Assembly: GCF_018780105.1 (NCBI RefSeq)
Contig: NZ_JADMKC010000022.1
Coordinates: 62,001-126,000, forward strand
Length of the DNA stretch: 64,000 nucleotides
Source of the DNA: Thiobacillus sp.
Lineage (GTDB): Bacteria; Pseudomonadota; Gammaproteobacteria; Burkholderiales; Thiobacillaceae
Direction: 5' to 3'
In this document: piece by piece, positions 24,258-33,347 of the stretch
Layout: the number at the start of each line of letters is the position of its first letter
Numbering within the stretch: the stretch's first letter is position 1
Program-made: the position numbers and the translations under genes
The notes under the pieces: generated by a model
The model's input: the letters and a program-made list of their open reading frames with translations, nothing else
The model's database searches: none
What the model was told of the DNA's origin: nothing

Positions 24258-25622
24258 ATGTTACGTCCCACCCTCCTGGTGGCCGCGCTTGCGGCTGCCT
24301 TTCCGGCTGTTGCCGATGCCGATCTCGATGCCTTGCGCGCCGAACTGAAAGAAATGAAATCCAGCTACGAGGCGCGTATCCAGTCGCTGGAAAAACGTCT
24401 GCAGCAAGCCGAGGCGCAGCCGGCCGCTACGCCCGCGCCTGCGGACACGGCCCCTGCCACCGTTGCGCCCGCGCCGCAACCGGAAACCGCCAGCAACCAT
24501 TTCAACCCGGACATCTCGCTGATCCTGCAAGGCCAGTATGCCAACCTTGACGACATCGAGCACCGCCACATCACCGGCTTTTTCCCGGCCGGGCATGACC
24601 ACGTCGCGGAGCGTGGCTTCTCGCTCGAACACACCGAACTGGTGATGAGTGCCAGCATCGATCCGTATTTCAGCGGCTACATGAACCTGGCCCTGCTCGA
24701 CGCGGAAGTTTCAATCGAGGAGGCCTGGTTCCAGACCACCGGCCTTGGCAACGGCCTGACGCTGCGCGGCGGCCGCTTCCTGTCCGGGCTCGGCTACCAG
24801 AACACGCAGCATCCGCACGCCTGGGACTTCGCCGACAACAACCTGATGTACCGCGCGCTGTTCGGCGAAGCCTACGGCAACGACGGCCTGCAGCTGAAAT
24901 GGGTGGCGCCGACCGAACTGTTCATGGAGTTCGGCGCCGAAGCCGGACGCGGTGCCAACTTCCCCGGCACCGACCGCAACAAGAACGGCGCCGGCAGCAC
25001 GGTGCTGTTCGGCCACCTTGGCGGCGACGTTGGCGTATCGCACAGCTGGCGCGCAGGCGTGTCCTACCTGCAAACCCGCGCCAGCGATCGCGACAGCGAG
25101 ATCGACGATCTCAACGACGTGGCAGCCGAAACCCTGTTCTCCGGCAGCAGCAAGGCCTGGATCGCGGACTTCGTGTGGAAATGGGCGCCCGAGGGCAACG
25201 CGACCGAGCAGAACTTCAAGTTCGCGACCGAGTATTTCAGCCGCAAGGAAGACGGCGATCTGCTGTGCGTGGACAACACGGCCGACGGCGGCGCGTGCAC
25301 GGACGCGACGGACCGCTACAAAGCGACCCAGTCGGGCTTCTATGCGCAAGGCGTCTACCAGTTCATGCCGCGCTGGCGCACCGGCTATCGTTACGACCGT
25401 CTCGATTCCGGCTCGGTCGATTTCGGCCTCAACAACGCCTTCCTGCCGGTAACGGACTACGCGCCGACGCGCCATTCGCTGATGCTCGATTACTCGCCGT
25501 CGGAGTTCTCGCGCTTCCGTCTGCAATATTCGCAGGACAAATCGATGGAAAGCGTGAGCGAGAACCAGTGGTTCGTGCAATACATCCACAGTCTGGGCAG
25601 CCACGGCGCCCACAGCTTCTAG
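24258..25622 (+). CDS. Outer-membrane porin-like protein of zinc cluster
   Basis: Protein of 454 residues with a signal peptide (cleavage near VADA, residue 21), a short coiled coil (about 24-56, ELKEMKSSYEARIQSLEK), a proline/alanine linker and then a long beta-barrel with alternating aromatic strands ending in a short HSF tail. The layout resembles phosphate-type porins with an N-terminal coiled coil. Context with zur and the ZnuA/ZnuB-like genes suggests a channel for zinc or a zinc complex. It is not a TonB-dependent receptor: no plug domain or TonB box is seen. Confidence 0.8.
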   Translation: MLRPTLLVAALAAAFPAVADADLDALRAELKEMKSSYEARIQSLEKRLQQAEAQPAATPAPADTAPATVAPAPQPETASNHFNPDISLILQGQYANLDDIEHRHITGFFPAGHDHVAERGFSLEHTELVMSASIDPYFSGYMNLALLDAEVSIEEAWFQTTGLGNGLTLRGGRFLSGLGYQNTQHPHAWDFADNNLMYRALFGEAYGNDGLQLKWVAPTELFMEFGAEAGRGANFPGTDRNKNGAGSTVLFGHLGGDVGVSHSWRAGVSYLQTRASDRDSEIDDLNDVAAETLFSGSSKAWIADFVWKWAPEGNATEQNFKFATEYFSRKEDGDLLCVDNTADGGACTDATDRYKATQSGFYAQGVYQFMPRWRTGYRYDRLDSGSVDFGLNNAFLPVTDYAPTRHSLMLDYSPSEFSRFRLQYSQDKSMESVSENQWFVQYIHSLGSHGAHSF

Positions 25623-25632
25623 GGAGAACGCG

Positions 25633-26526
25633 ATGAAACAGTTTTTTGCTGCCGTGTTGTTGTGGCTGCCCTTGAGCGTCCACGCCGCGCTCAACGTGTT
25701 TGCCTGCGAACCCGAATGGGGCGCGCTGGCGCGTGAAATTGGCGGCGACGACGTCAAGGTCTACAACGCCACCACTGCGATGCAGGACCCCCACCGCATC
25801 GAGGCGCGCCCCAGCCTGATCGCGCAGACCCGGCGCGCCGGGCTGCTGGTCTGTACCGGTGCCGATCTGGAAGTGGGCTGGCTGCCCCTGCTGCTGCGCG
25901 AATCCGGCAACGCCGCGGTGCAGCCCGGGCGCCCCGGTTATTTCGAAGCCGCGCGCCATGTGCCGATGCTGGACAAACCCGCGCGGGTCGACCGCTCGCA
26001 GGGCGATGTGCATGCAGCGGGCAATCCGCATATCCAGACCGACCCGCGCAATCTCGCGCGTGTCGGCGCAGCGCTGGCGCAACGTCTGAGTGAGGTCGAC
26101 CCCGCCCACGCCGCCGCCTACCAGGCGCGCTGGAAGGATTTTTCCAGTCGCTGGGAGACCGCGATCACACGCTGGCAGCAGCAGGCCGCACCGCTCAAGG
26201 GCATGCCGGTGGCGGTGCAGCACAAATCCTTCAGCTATCTCATCAACTGGCTGGGCCTGCGCGAAGTCGCCACCCTCGAACCCAAACCCGGGGTCGAACC
26301 TTCGCTGGGCTACCTGGCCGAAGTCGCGGCGCGTCTCAAAACCAGTCCTGCCAAGATGGTGCTGCGCGCCGCTTACCAGAGTCCGCGCGCATCGGAATGG
26401 CTGGCAGAACGCGCGGACATCCCCGCCGTTGCGCTGCCGTTTACCGTAGGCGGCGCGCCGGGTACCGACGACCTGTTCGGCCTGTTCGACGTGACGCTGG
26501 CCGAGCTGCTGAAAGGCGCGAAATGA
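25633..26526 (+). CDS. Zinc/manganese-type ABC transporter substrate-binding protein (ZnuA-like)
   Basis: Periplasmic metal-binding protein of 297 residues of the TroA/ZnuA family, with a signal peptide (cleavage near VHA, residue 18). The expected ligands are H54 (DPHRIE), H133 (NPHIQTDP), H197 (QHKSFSY) and D279/D280 (GTDD). The histidine-rich loop of many ZnuA proteins is missing, though VRPG-type linkers remain. It delivers metal to the permease encoded next (ATGA overlap). Zur in the same cluster makes zinc the likely substrate. Confidence 0.92.
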   Translation: MKQFFAAVLLWLPLSVHAALNVFACEPEWGALAREIGGDDVKVYNATTAMQDPHRIEARPSLIAQTRRAGLLVCTGADLEVGWLPLLLRESGNAAVQPGRPGYFEAARHVPMLDKPARVDRSQGDVHAAGNPHIQTDPRNLARVGAALAQRLSEVDPAHAAAYQARWKDFSSRWETAITRWQQQAAPLKGMPVAVQHKSFSYLINWLGLREVATLEPKPGVEPSLGYLAEVAARLKTSPAKMVLRAAYQSPRASEWLAERADIPAVALPFTVGGAPGTDDLFGLFDVTLAELLKGAK

Positions 26527-27299
26527 ACGCCAACCTGGCCGCGCTCGAGCCTTCGCTGCTGCTGCCGCCGCTGATCGCCGGCTGGCTGGTGCTGGCCACC
26601 CACGTGCCGCTGGGGCGACGGGTGCTGGCGCGCGGCATCATTTTTCTCGATCTCGCCATCGCGCAGATCGCGGTGCTGGGGGTGATCGCAGCGCACGCGT
26701 TCGCGCTGGCCGACGACGGCTGGCCGACCCAGCTTGCCGCCGCCGCGGCGGCGCTGGCGGGCGCGGCGCTGCTGGCCGGGTGCGAGCGCCGCTGGCCGGA
26801 CATTCAGGAAGCGCTGATCGGCTCGACCTTCGTGGTGGCGGCCAGCCTCGGCGTGCTACTGTTGGCGGGCGACCCGCACGGCGGCGAGCATTTGTCGGAG
26901 CTGCTGACCGGCCAGATCCTCTGGGTAGGAACTTCCCAGATCGTGCAGATTGCGCTGCTGTATGCGGTGCTGCTCGGCCTCTGGTGGCTGCGCGGCAGCC
27001 GGCTCGGTGCGCTTGGCTTCTATCTGATCTTCGCGCTGGCGATCACTGCTTCGGTGCAGCTGGTCGGCGTCTATCTGGTGTTCGCCAGCCTGATCCTGCC
27101 CGCGCTGGCGGTGCGTGCCTGGCCGGCGCGCAGCGGCGTAATCGTCGGCTGGCTACTCGGCGCGCTGGCCTACGCCGGCGGACTGATCGCCTCGGCGCTG
27201 TTCGACCTGCCCGCAGGCCCGGCCATCGTCATCGCGCTGGCTGCCGTCGCCCTGTTCGGCGGCCCGGTTTTACGATCCATTCACCGGTGCAAAAACTGA
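26523..27299 (+). CDS. Metal ABC transporter permease (ZnuB-like)
   Basis: Inner-membrane permease of 258 residues of the ABC-3 family (PF00950), with about eight hydrophobic segments and the HLSELLTGQILWVG segment typical of ZnuB/TroC. The ATG at 26523 overlaps the ZnuA-like stop. No ATP-binding subunit is encoded here or nearby, which is unusual: ZnuC is normally between or beside these genes, so the ATPase must lie elsewhere or the cluster has lost it. Confidence 0.9.
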   Translation: MNANLAALEPSLLLPPLIAGWLVLATHVPLGRRVLARGIIFLDLAIAQIAVLGVIAAHAFALADDGWPTQLAAAAAALAGAALLAGCERRWPDIQEALIGSTFVVAASLGVLLLAGDPHGGEHLSELLTGQILWVGTSQIVQIALLYAVLLGLWWLRGSRLGALGFYLIFALAITASVQLVGVYLVFASLILPALAVRAWPARSGVIVGWLLGALAYAGGLIASALFDLPAGPAIVIALAAVALFGGPVLRSIHRCKN

Positions 27300-27342
27300 G
27301 CACATAGCCAAACGGGCGGACGAATCTGCGACACTTCCGGCC

Positions 27343-27750
27343 GTGCAAAAACTTCCGCAGCCCCGCCTGGCTTTCAAACTGCTCTCTGCCCTGGCCGCCT
27401 TCGTGCTGTGGGGCGGCTGGGCCTATTACATCAATGGCGGCAACACCAATCCGGCCGGCCTGACAGCCGCCGGGGTGCAGGGCAGCGCGAGTTTCATCAT
27501 CACCTTGCTGATGGTGCGGGCGATCACCTGGCTGCATGGGCGCGTGCCATCCGGCACGCAGCAAGTATGGCTGCCGAGCGTCATCACCCTGAGCAGCACC
27601 GGATCCCTCCTGATCGCAGCCCACTGGCTGGCCGGCACGCCGCAGATTCTGCCGACCATCGCGCCCGCGCTGCTGGTCGGCGGGCTGTTTTGCCTGTTCA
27701 CCAGCCACACACTTCTTCAATCGGAAACCCAACATGGACAAGCTGGATAA
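27343..27750 (+). CDS. Hypothetical four-helix membrane protein
   Basis: Protein of 135 residues with four predicted transmembrane helices (about 10-28, 45-64, 78-95, 103-122). The GTG start has no strong ribosome site. Its 3' end overlaps the CDP-alcohol transferase gene by 17 bases, so it is probably the first gene of the phospholipid operon. No family recognised; a helper of lipid synthesis or an independent membrane protein are both possible. Confidence 0.7.
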   Translation: MQKLPQPRLAFKLLSALAAFVLWGGWAYYINGGNTNPAGLTAAGVQGSASFIITLLMVRAITWLHGRVPSGTQQVWLPSVITLSSTGSLLIAAHWLAGTPQILPTIAPALLVGGLFCLFTSHTLLQSETQHGQAG

Positions 27751-28396
27751 CCGCCGCCCGCTCGCAGTACGCGAACGCGGCCTGGCCAAAAAAACCGCGC
27801 ACTGGCTGAGCCAGCAAGCCATCACGCCGAATCAGATTTCGATCGCCAGCGTGTTCTTCGCAGCCGCGGCTGCGGCCTGCCTGCTGTGGAGCCCCCATGC
27901 CGCAGCCGGCACGGGCTGGGTCATGCCGCTGCTCGCGGCGGCTTTCATCCAGCTGCGCCTGCTGTGCAATCTGTTCGACGGCATGGTGGCGGTCGAGGGC
28001 GGCAAGAAAACCCGATCGGGCGAACTGTTCAACGATATCCCCGACCGCATCGCCGACCCGCTGATCCTGGTGGCGGCCGGCTACGCCAGCACGGCCATCG
28101 GCTGGGGCGATGCGCTGGGCTGGTGCGCCGGCCTGCTCGCCGTGCTGACCGCCTACGTCCGCACGCTGAGCGCCAGCGCCGGTGCGCCGGTCGATTTTCG
28201 CGGGCCGATGGCGAAGCAGCATCGCATGGCGCTGATGACCGGCGCCTGCATCATCGCCGCCATCGAGGCGGCCTTCGGCCAAACCGCCTATGCCCTGCCG
28301 CTGGCCCTGGCGCTGGTCATTCTCGGCGCCCTCGTCACGGTTTACCGTCGCACCATGGCGGCCTACCGCTATCTGGAAAGCACCCCGCATGTTTGA
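27734..28396 (+). CDS. CDP-alcohol phosphatidyltransferase family protein
   Basis: Membrane enzyme of 220 residues that joins an alcohol to a CDP-activated lipid (PF01066). The signature region NLFDGMVAVEGG...SGELFNDIPD corresponds to the family motif D-x2-DG-x2-AR-x8-G-x3-D-x3-D, but the first Asp is N79 and the Arg is replaced by Val. From memory a subfamily found in such clusters shares the NxxDGMVAVE form. Six transmembrane helices are likely. The actual alcohol (glycerol phosphate, inositol, ethanolamine or other) is unknown. The next gene, CdsA-like, overlaps it by 8 bases. Confidence 0.85.
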   Translation: MDKLDNRRPLAVRERGLAKKTAHWLSQQAITPNQISIASVFFAAAAAACLLWSPHAAAGTGWVMPLLAAAFIQLRLLCNLFDGMVAVEGGKKTRSGELFNDIPDRIADPLILVAAGYASTAIGWGDALGWCAGLLAVLTAYVRTLSASAGAPVDFRGPMAKQHRMALMTGACIIAAIEAAFGQTAYALPLALALVILGALVTVYRRTMAAYRYLESTPHV

Positions 28397-29321
28397 TCTC
28401 CCCGCACATTCCGCTTACGCCATGGCGGCGGTACTCGGCCTGCTGGTCATCGCCAGCTTCATCCGTCTTGTCTTGCGCAAGCGCAACCCGGACAAGGACT
28501 ACACCGAACTGCGCCAGCGCATCCAGTCATGGTGGTGGATGGTGGGCGTGCTGTTCGTGGTGCTGGCGGCGAACAAGAACCTCGCCATCGCATTTTTCGG
28601 ATTCCTCAGCTTCCTCGCGCTCAAGGAGTTCCTGTCCATCCTCAGCGTGCGCCAGGCCGACCGGCGCGCCGTGTTCTGGGCATATGTCGCCATTCCACTC
28701 CAGTATTACTGGGTAAGCATCGGCTGGTACGGCATGTTCATCGTTTTCGTCCCGGTATTCGTGTTCCTGTTTTTGCCCATGCGCATGGTGCTGATCGGCG
28801 AAACCAAAGGCTTCATCCGCTCGGCCGGCACCTTGCACTGGGCCGTGATGCTGACCGTGTTCAGCATCAGCCATATCGCCTATCTGCTCACCCTGCCGGT
28901 CAAGAATCTGGATGCGGGCGCGCTCGGGCTGGTGCTGTTCATCCTGTTCATGACGCAATTCAATGATGTCTGCCAGTACGTATGGGGAAAAATGCTGGGC
29001 AGGCACAAGATCATTCCCAAAGTCAGCCCCAACAAGACCTGGGAAGGTTTCATCGGCGGGGTCGGCACGATTACGCTGTGCGCCGGATTCGCCGCGCCGC
29101 TGCTGACCCCCCTGACATTCAACCAGGGGCTTGGCGCCGGGCTGCTGATCGGCATCGGCGGCTTCATTGGCGACGTGGTGATTTCATCGGTCAAACGCGA
29201 TTTGCAGATCAAGGACACCGGCACCCTGATCCCCGGCCATGGCGGCATCCTCGACCGCATCGACAGCCTGCTCTACACCGCACCGCTGTTTTTTCATTAC
29301 CTGTATTACGTCGCCTACTGA
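28389..29321 (+). CDS. Phosphatidate cytidylyltransferase, second-set CdsA-like
   Basis: Makes CDP-diacylglycerol from phosphatidic acid and CTP. It has 310 residues from the ATG at 28389, with eight or so transmembrane helices. The C-terminal signature S-x-KR-x2-KD-x4-PGHGG-x-DR is present at about 267-290. A main housekeeping cdsA usually lies beside frr and dxr, so this would be a second copy dedicated to the local pathway. The stop overlaps the acyltransferase start by one base. Confidence 0.9.
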   Translation: MFDLPAHSAYAMAAVLGLLVIASFIRLVLRKRNPDKDYTELRQRIQSWWWMVGVLFVVLAANKNLAIAFFGFLSFLALKEFLSILSVRQADRRAVFWAYVAIPLQYYWVSIGWYGMFIVFVPVFVFLFLPMRMVLIGETKGFIRSAGTLHWAVMLTVFSISHIAYLLTLPVKNLDAGALGLVLFILFMTQFNDVCQYVWGKMLGRHKIIPKVSPNKTWEGFIGGVGTITLCAGFAAPLLTPLTFNQGLGAGLLIGIGGFIGDVVISSVKRDLQIKDTGTLIPGHGGILDRIDSLLYTAPLFFHYLYYVAY

Positions 29322-29965
29322 TGCAGCGCCTCGCGAAAGTGGTGTTTTTCGGCCTGCTGGTCAAACCGCTGGTGCTGATCGTGCTCGGCCTGAACGTCCG
29401 CGGACGCGAGCGCCTGCCCCGCCGCGGCCCCGCCGTCATCGCCGCCAATCACAACAGCCACCTCGATGTGCTGGTGCTGATGAGCCTGTTTCCGTTGCGC
29501 CAGCTGCACCGGGTGCGCCCGGTGGCGGCAGCGGACTACTTCCTGCGCAACCCGCTCATCAGCTGGTTTTCGCGCACCTGCATCAGCATCATCCCGATCG
29601 ACCGCAGCGGCCACGCCGAGCAGGACGCGCTGTTCAGCGACTGCCAGCAGGCGCTCGACCAGAACGCGATCCTGATCATTTTTCCCGAGGGCAGCCGCGG
29701 CGATCCGGAGAAGATCGGCAAAATCCGCAAAGGCATTTTCTATCTGCTGAAAGAGCGGCTCGACACCCCCATCGTTCCGGTTGTCATGCACGGTCTCGGG
29801 CGCGCCCTGCCGCGAGGCGAGGCGCTGCTGGTGCCGTTCAATTGCGATGTCGTCGTCGGCGAACCGCTGCCGCGACCGGAAAGCGCCGCCCAGCTGACCC
29901 GGCAGCTGGGCGAGGCATTCACCGCCCAGCTGGAACAGTGCGTAACCCGCCAGGAGGTGGACTGA
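29321..29965 (+). CDS. PlsC-like 1-acylglycerol-3-phosphate acyltransferase
   Basis: Acyltransferase of 214 residues of the PlsC family, probably converting lysophosphatidate to phosphatidate for the CdsA-like enzyme. The motif I NHNSHLD (H44-x4-D49) and motif III FPEGSRG are present, with an N-terminal membrane helix. The ATG shares its first base with the CdsA-like stop. Together the three genes could form a self-contained CDP-diacylglycerol and phospholipid head-group pathway. Confidence 0.9.
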   Translation: MQRLAKVVFFGLLVKPLVLIVLGLNVRGRERLPRRGPAVIAANHNSHLDVLVLMSLFPLRQLHRVRPVAAADYFLRNPLISWFSRTCISIIPIDRSGHAEQDALFSDCQQALDQNAILIIFPEGSRGDPEKIGKIRKGIFYLLKERLDTPIVPVVMHGLGRALPRGEALLVPFNCDVVVGEPLPRPESAAQLTRQLGEAFTAQLEQCVTRQEVD

Positions 29966-30095
29966 TCCCCGGCTTCGCCCCCCAGCCGGCCTGACCGGCA
30001 GGATTACGATACGGTAACAAAGCCGTCCGGCGAGCCGCCGGGTGACACAATGGGACGCTTCCCGAATCCGGTCAGGCTGATCCAGCCATCGCCCC

Positions 30096-32054
30096 ATGAC
30101 GCCTCTCCGCGTACGTCTCGCCACCCTGCCGTTTCTGCCCTACGTCCTGTTGTTTCTCGGCGTCGCCAGCCTGACCCGCCTGGCGCTCGCGCTCCACACC
30201 GGCGTGGACAAGGTGCCGCTGATGCTGTGGCCCGGCGTACTGCTGCAGGGGATCAGCTTCGATCTGGCCACGCTCGCCTGGCTGCTCGCCCCCATGCTGA
30301 TGTGGGCAGCGCTGTGGCCGGCGCGCTGGCGCAATACGCGCTGGCAGGGCGGGCTGCGGCTGGTGCTGTTCTTCCTGATGGCGCTGATGCTGCTGTTCGG
30401 CGCGCTGTCGGAATGGACCTTCTGGGAGGAATTCGCCACCCGCTTCAACTTCATCGCGGTCGACTATCTGGTCTACACCCACGAAGTGATCGGCAACATC
30501 GTCGAGTCCTACCCGGTTGTGCCCCTGCTGGGCGGCGTGGCGGCGCTCGCGGCCGGGCTGACCTGGCTGTTGCGTGCACGCCTGCGCGCAGCCGCCGCGC
30601 CGTCGACCCGCCCTGGCTGGCGGCTGCTGTATGCCGTGCTGGCGCTGGCGCTGCCGTGGAGCGCCAGTCAGCTGCGCGATATCGACCAGATGCAGTTTTC
30701 CGCCAACGCCTACGCCAATGAACTCGCCGGCAATGGCCTGATGACCTTCTTTGCCGCTTACCAGCGCAACGAGCTCGATTACGACCGCTTCTACGCCACC
30801 CTGCCGCCTGAGCAGGCCGCGCGCATCCTCGGCGAACTCGGCGTCGAACGCGAGCCGCTGTCGCACGCCCTGTACCCGGAGGAGAACGCAAGCGAAGCCT
30901 TCGACCCGGCGCGCTCGCCGTTCAAGCGACCGCCGCGCAACATCGTGCTGATTACGGTGGAAAGCCTGTCGGCCAAGTTTCTCGGCAGCTTCGGCAACCC
31001 CGACGGCCTGACGCCGCGCCTCGACGCGCTGGCCAAAGAAGGCCTGCTGTTCACCCAGCTCTACGCTACCGGAACCCGCACCGTGCGCGGCCTCGAAGCG
31101 CTGTCGCTCGGCACCCCGCCGATTCCCGGCCAGGCCATCGTGCGCCGCCCCCACAATGAACATCTGGCCACGGTCGGCGAAATCCTCAAACGCCAGGGCT
31201 ATGCGACCTTCTTTCTGTATGGCGGATACGGCTATTTTGACAACATGAATGCCTACTTCGCCGGCAACGACTATCGCGTGGTCGATCGCACCGACTTCCC
31301 CCCGGCCTCGGTCGGCTTTGCTAACGTGTGGGGCGTGGCCGACGAGTTCCTGTTCGACAACAGCCTGACCCAGCTCGACAAAACCCACGCCGCCGGCAAG
31401 CCTTTTCTGGCGCAGATCATGACCACGTCCAACCACCGGCCCTTCACCTACCCGGAGGGCCGCATCGACATTGCGTCGCCGGGCAAGCGCGAAGGCGGCG
31501 TGAAATACACCGACTACGCCATCGGCCGCTTCATCGACCAGGCGCGCAGCAAACCCTGGTTCAAGGACACCCTGTTCGTCATCGTCGCCGACCATTGCGC
31601 ATCGGCTGCGGGCAAGACCTCGCTGCCGCTGGAGGGCTACCGCATTCCGCTGATTCTGTATGCGCCGGCGCTGTTGAAACCAGGACGCAACGACATGCTG
31701 GCCAGCCAGATCGACATCCCCCCCACCCTGCTCGATGCGATGGGCTTGCCCGGCGACGACCATTTCTTCGGGGTATCGCTGTTCGAGGAAAAAACGCCCG
31801 GCCGCCCGCAAAACCGCCGCGCCTTCATCAGCAACTATCAGGAACTGGGTTATCTGAAAGACGGCAAGCTGGTGGTGCTGGGGCCCAAACAGCGCGTTGA
31901 CACCTTCCGGATCGATGCCAACGGCGACGCCACTCCCACCGCCACGGTGCCGCGTTTGCGCGATGAAGCGATCGCTTACTATCAGAGCGCCTACCAGGCA
32001 TTCAGGGATGGCGCGCTGAAACTGGGCGTCCAAGACCCCATTGGCCACCCTTAG
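30096..32054 (+). CDS. LTA synthase family phosphoglycerol transferase (sulfatase fold)
   Basis: Membrane protein of 652 residues: five N-terminal transmembrane helices (about 10-30, 45-70, 86-105, 140-160, 176-190) and a periplasmic sulfatase-fold domain. Catalytic residues: E289 (ITVES), the threonine nucleophile T329 in TGTRTVRG, and ADHC in the C-terminal half. Such enzymes move glycerol-phosphate or ethanolamine-phosphate from a phospholipid to a polymer or glucan; OpgB/MdoB and LtaS are relatives. The gene follows the phospholipid set after 130 bases and may use its product. The acceptor is unknown. Confidence 0.9.
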   Translation: MTPLRVRLATLPFLPYVLLFLGVASLTRLALALHTGVDKVPLMLWPGVLLQGISFDLATLAWLLAPMLMWAALWPARWRNTRWQGGLRLVLFFLMALMLLFGALSEWTFWEEFATRFNFIAVDYLVYTHEVIGNIVESYPVVPLLGGVAALAAGLTWLLRARLRAAAAPSTRPGWRLLYAVLALALPWSASQLRDIDQMQFSANAYANELAGNGLMTFFAAYQRNELDYDRFYATLPPEQAARILGELGVEREPLSHALYPEENASEAFDPARSPFKRPPRNIVLITVESLSAKFLGSFGNPDGLTPRLDALAKEGLLFTQLYATGTRTVRGLEALSLGTPPIPGQAIVRRPHNEHLATVGEILKRQGYATFFLYGGYGYFDNMNAYFAGNDYRVVDRTDFPPASVGFANVWGVADEFLFDNSLTQLDKTHAAGKPFLAQIMTTSNHRPFTYPEGRIDIASPGKREGGVKYTDYAIGRFIDQARSKPWFKDTLFVIVADHCASAAGKTSLPLEGYRIPLILYAPALLKPGRNDMLASQIDIPPTLLDAMGLPGDDHFFGVSLFEEKTPGRPQNRRAFISNYQELGYLKDGKLVVLGPKQRVDTFRIDANGDATPTATVPRLRDEAIAYYQSAYQAFRDGALKLGVQDPIGHP

Positions 32055-32070
32055 ATAAGGTCGACTTGCA

Positions 32071-32102
32071 GGCAAGCTGCCGCAAAACGGCAGTTGCTTG
32101 CC
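32071..32102 (+). terminator. Strong stem-loop after LTA-synthase-like gene
   Basis: GGCAAGCTGCCG and CGGCAGTTGCTTGCC form a stem with a CAAAA loop. The T run is lacking, so it may be a terminator of limited strength or an mRNA end stabiliser. Confidence 0.6.
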
Positions 32103-32161
32103 GCAAACGGTCGACAGCGCTAGTATCCAAGCCTAACTGTTGATTCAAGCACGTCTATTCC

Positions 32162-33280
32162 GTGGCTCTCTCGTTCTTCAAGAAAAACAAGGACAAACCG
32201 TCCGGCTCGGACAACCAGCCGGCGGCGACGCCTGCGCCCGCGATGGACGACATGTCCACCGAGACCTTGTTGACCATGAATATGTCCAGCAGCGGGATCG
32301 TGGTGGAAGAAACCAGCGGCGCACCGCAGTCCCCGGTTGACGAAGCCGCCATCCTGTACGCCAGCGGCCAAGCCGACATGACCGAAAGTCTTCTGAAAGG
32401 CGTGCTCGCCACCGGCGATCGCCGTGCCTGGTACATGCTGTTCGACCTGTACGACATCCAGAATCGCGAAAAAGACTTCGAGCAGCTGGCACTGGACTTT
32501 GCCGTGCGCTTTGAAACCTCGCCGCCTGTGTGGCAAAAAGCCGGCAACGGTGCCGCCGCCGCGCCCAAGCAGGATCAGGCGACCAGCCTCGAACTGCCCG
32601 GCCTGCTCGACAAGACCGCCGCCGCCGCGCTGCGCGAGTGCATCGATAACGCGGCCAAAACCGCGGTCATCCACATCGATTTTTCGCACATCGAAATGGT
32701 CGACGAAGCCGGCGCCAGTGAATGCGCCAAAATCCTCAACAGCGCGACCCGCGCCAAGCGCAAGCTGCAGGTCAGCGGCGTCGACCGCTTCATTGCGTTG
32801 CTGCAGGATCTGAACCGCGCCACCCACAGCCGCGCCGTACACTGGCTGCTGCTGCTGGAGCTGTACCAGACGCTGGGCCAGGAAGAAAACTTCGAAAACC
32901 TGGCGGTGGATTATGCGGTGCGCTTTGAAGTCTCGCCGCCCTCCTGGAGCCAGGTGCAGGCTGCCGTGGTGGTGCAGGCCGAGCCGGCCGCGCCACGCGA
33001 CGACGCCCTGCAGCTGAGCGGCGAAATCACCCCGGCCAACGACAGCGCGCTGCAGGAAGTCGGTACCTATGCCGCCACGCATGAAGAAGTGCTGGTCGAC
33101 CTGGCGCAAGTCACCCGCGTCGATTACGGCAGCGTCAGCCAGTTCATCAGCGTGCTGATGCAATGTCTGGGCAGCGGCAAATCCATCACCCTGCGCGGCC
33201 ACAACGCGCTGATTCACGAACTCTTCCGCGTCATGGGCATCGACCAGCTGGCGCACCTCGTTCCGCTCCACCCCGCCTGA
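32162..33280 (+). CDS. Duplicated-module STAS-domain protein upstream of hslVU
   Basis: Soluble protein of 372 residues (GTG start) with two copies of a module. Each copy is a 30-residue helical segment (96-124 and 233-262, sharing FE.LA.D.AVRFE.SPP.W) next to a STAS domain (about 142-225 and 281-368). STAS domains usually regulate by binding partners. The phospho-acceptor serine of anti-sigma antagonists is not in place (DEAG and DYGS), so signalling by phosphorylation is doubtful. Conserved position before hslVU suggests a stress role; this is inference. The N-terminus is low-complexity. Confidence 0.85.
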   Translation: MALSFFKKNKDKPSGSDNQPAATPAPAMDDMSTETLLTMNMSSSGIVVEETSGAPQSPVDEAAILYASGQADMTESLLKGVLATGDRRAWYMLFDLYDIQNREKDFEQLALDFAVRFETSPPVWQKAGNGAAAAPKQDQATSLELPGLLDKTAAAALRECIDNAAKTAVIHIDFSHIEMVDEAGASECAKILNSATRAKRKLQVSGVDRFIALLQDLNRATHSRAVHWLLLLELYQTLGQEENFENLAVDYAVRFEVSPPSWSQVQAAVVVQAEPAAPRDDALQLSGEITPANDSALQEVGTYAATHEEVLVDLAQVTRVDYGSVSQFISVLMQCLGSGKSITLRGHNALIHELFRVMGIDQLAHLVPLHPA

Positions 33281-33334
33281 GCGCCGCCGCGCGGATACGG
33301 CCCTCGCCGCGCACGCCCGAACTGGCGCCTCCCT

Positions 33335-33340
33335 TATAAT
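33335..33340 (+). promoter_or_regulatory. Candidate -10 element of hslV
   Basis: A perfect TATAAT sits 7 bases before the hslV ATG, with no good -35 and no ribosome site, so transcription might start at the start codon. No clear heat-shock sigma-32 promoter is visible. Confidence 0.4.
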
Positions 33341-33347
33341 CGCCCGC

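Noticed and set aside
27734-28396. CDP-alcohol transferase as a broken gene
   Set aside because: Although the first Asp and the Arg of the motif are changed, the frame is complete and the variant appears to be characteristic of this subfamily.
30072-32075. 667-residue minus-strand frame over the LTA-synthase-like gene
   Set aside because: Shadow of the opposite strand; no motif, and the plus-strand protein has catalytic residues in order.
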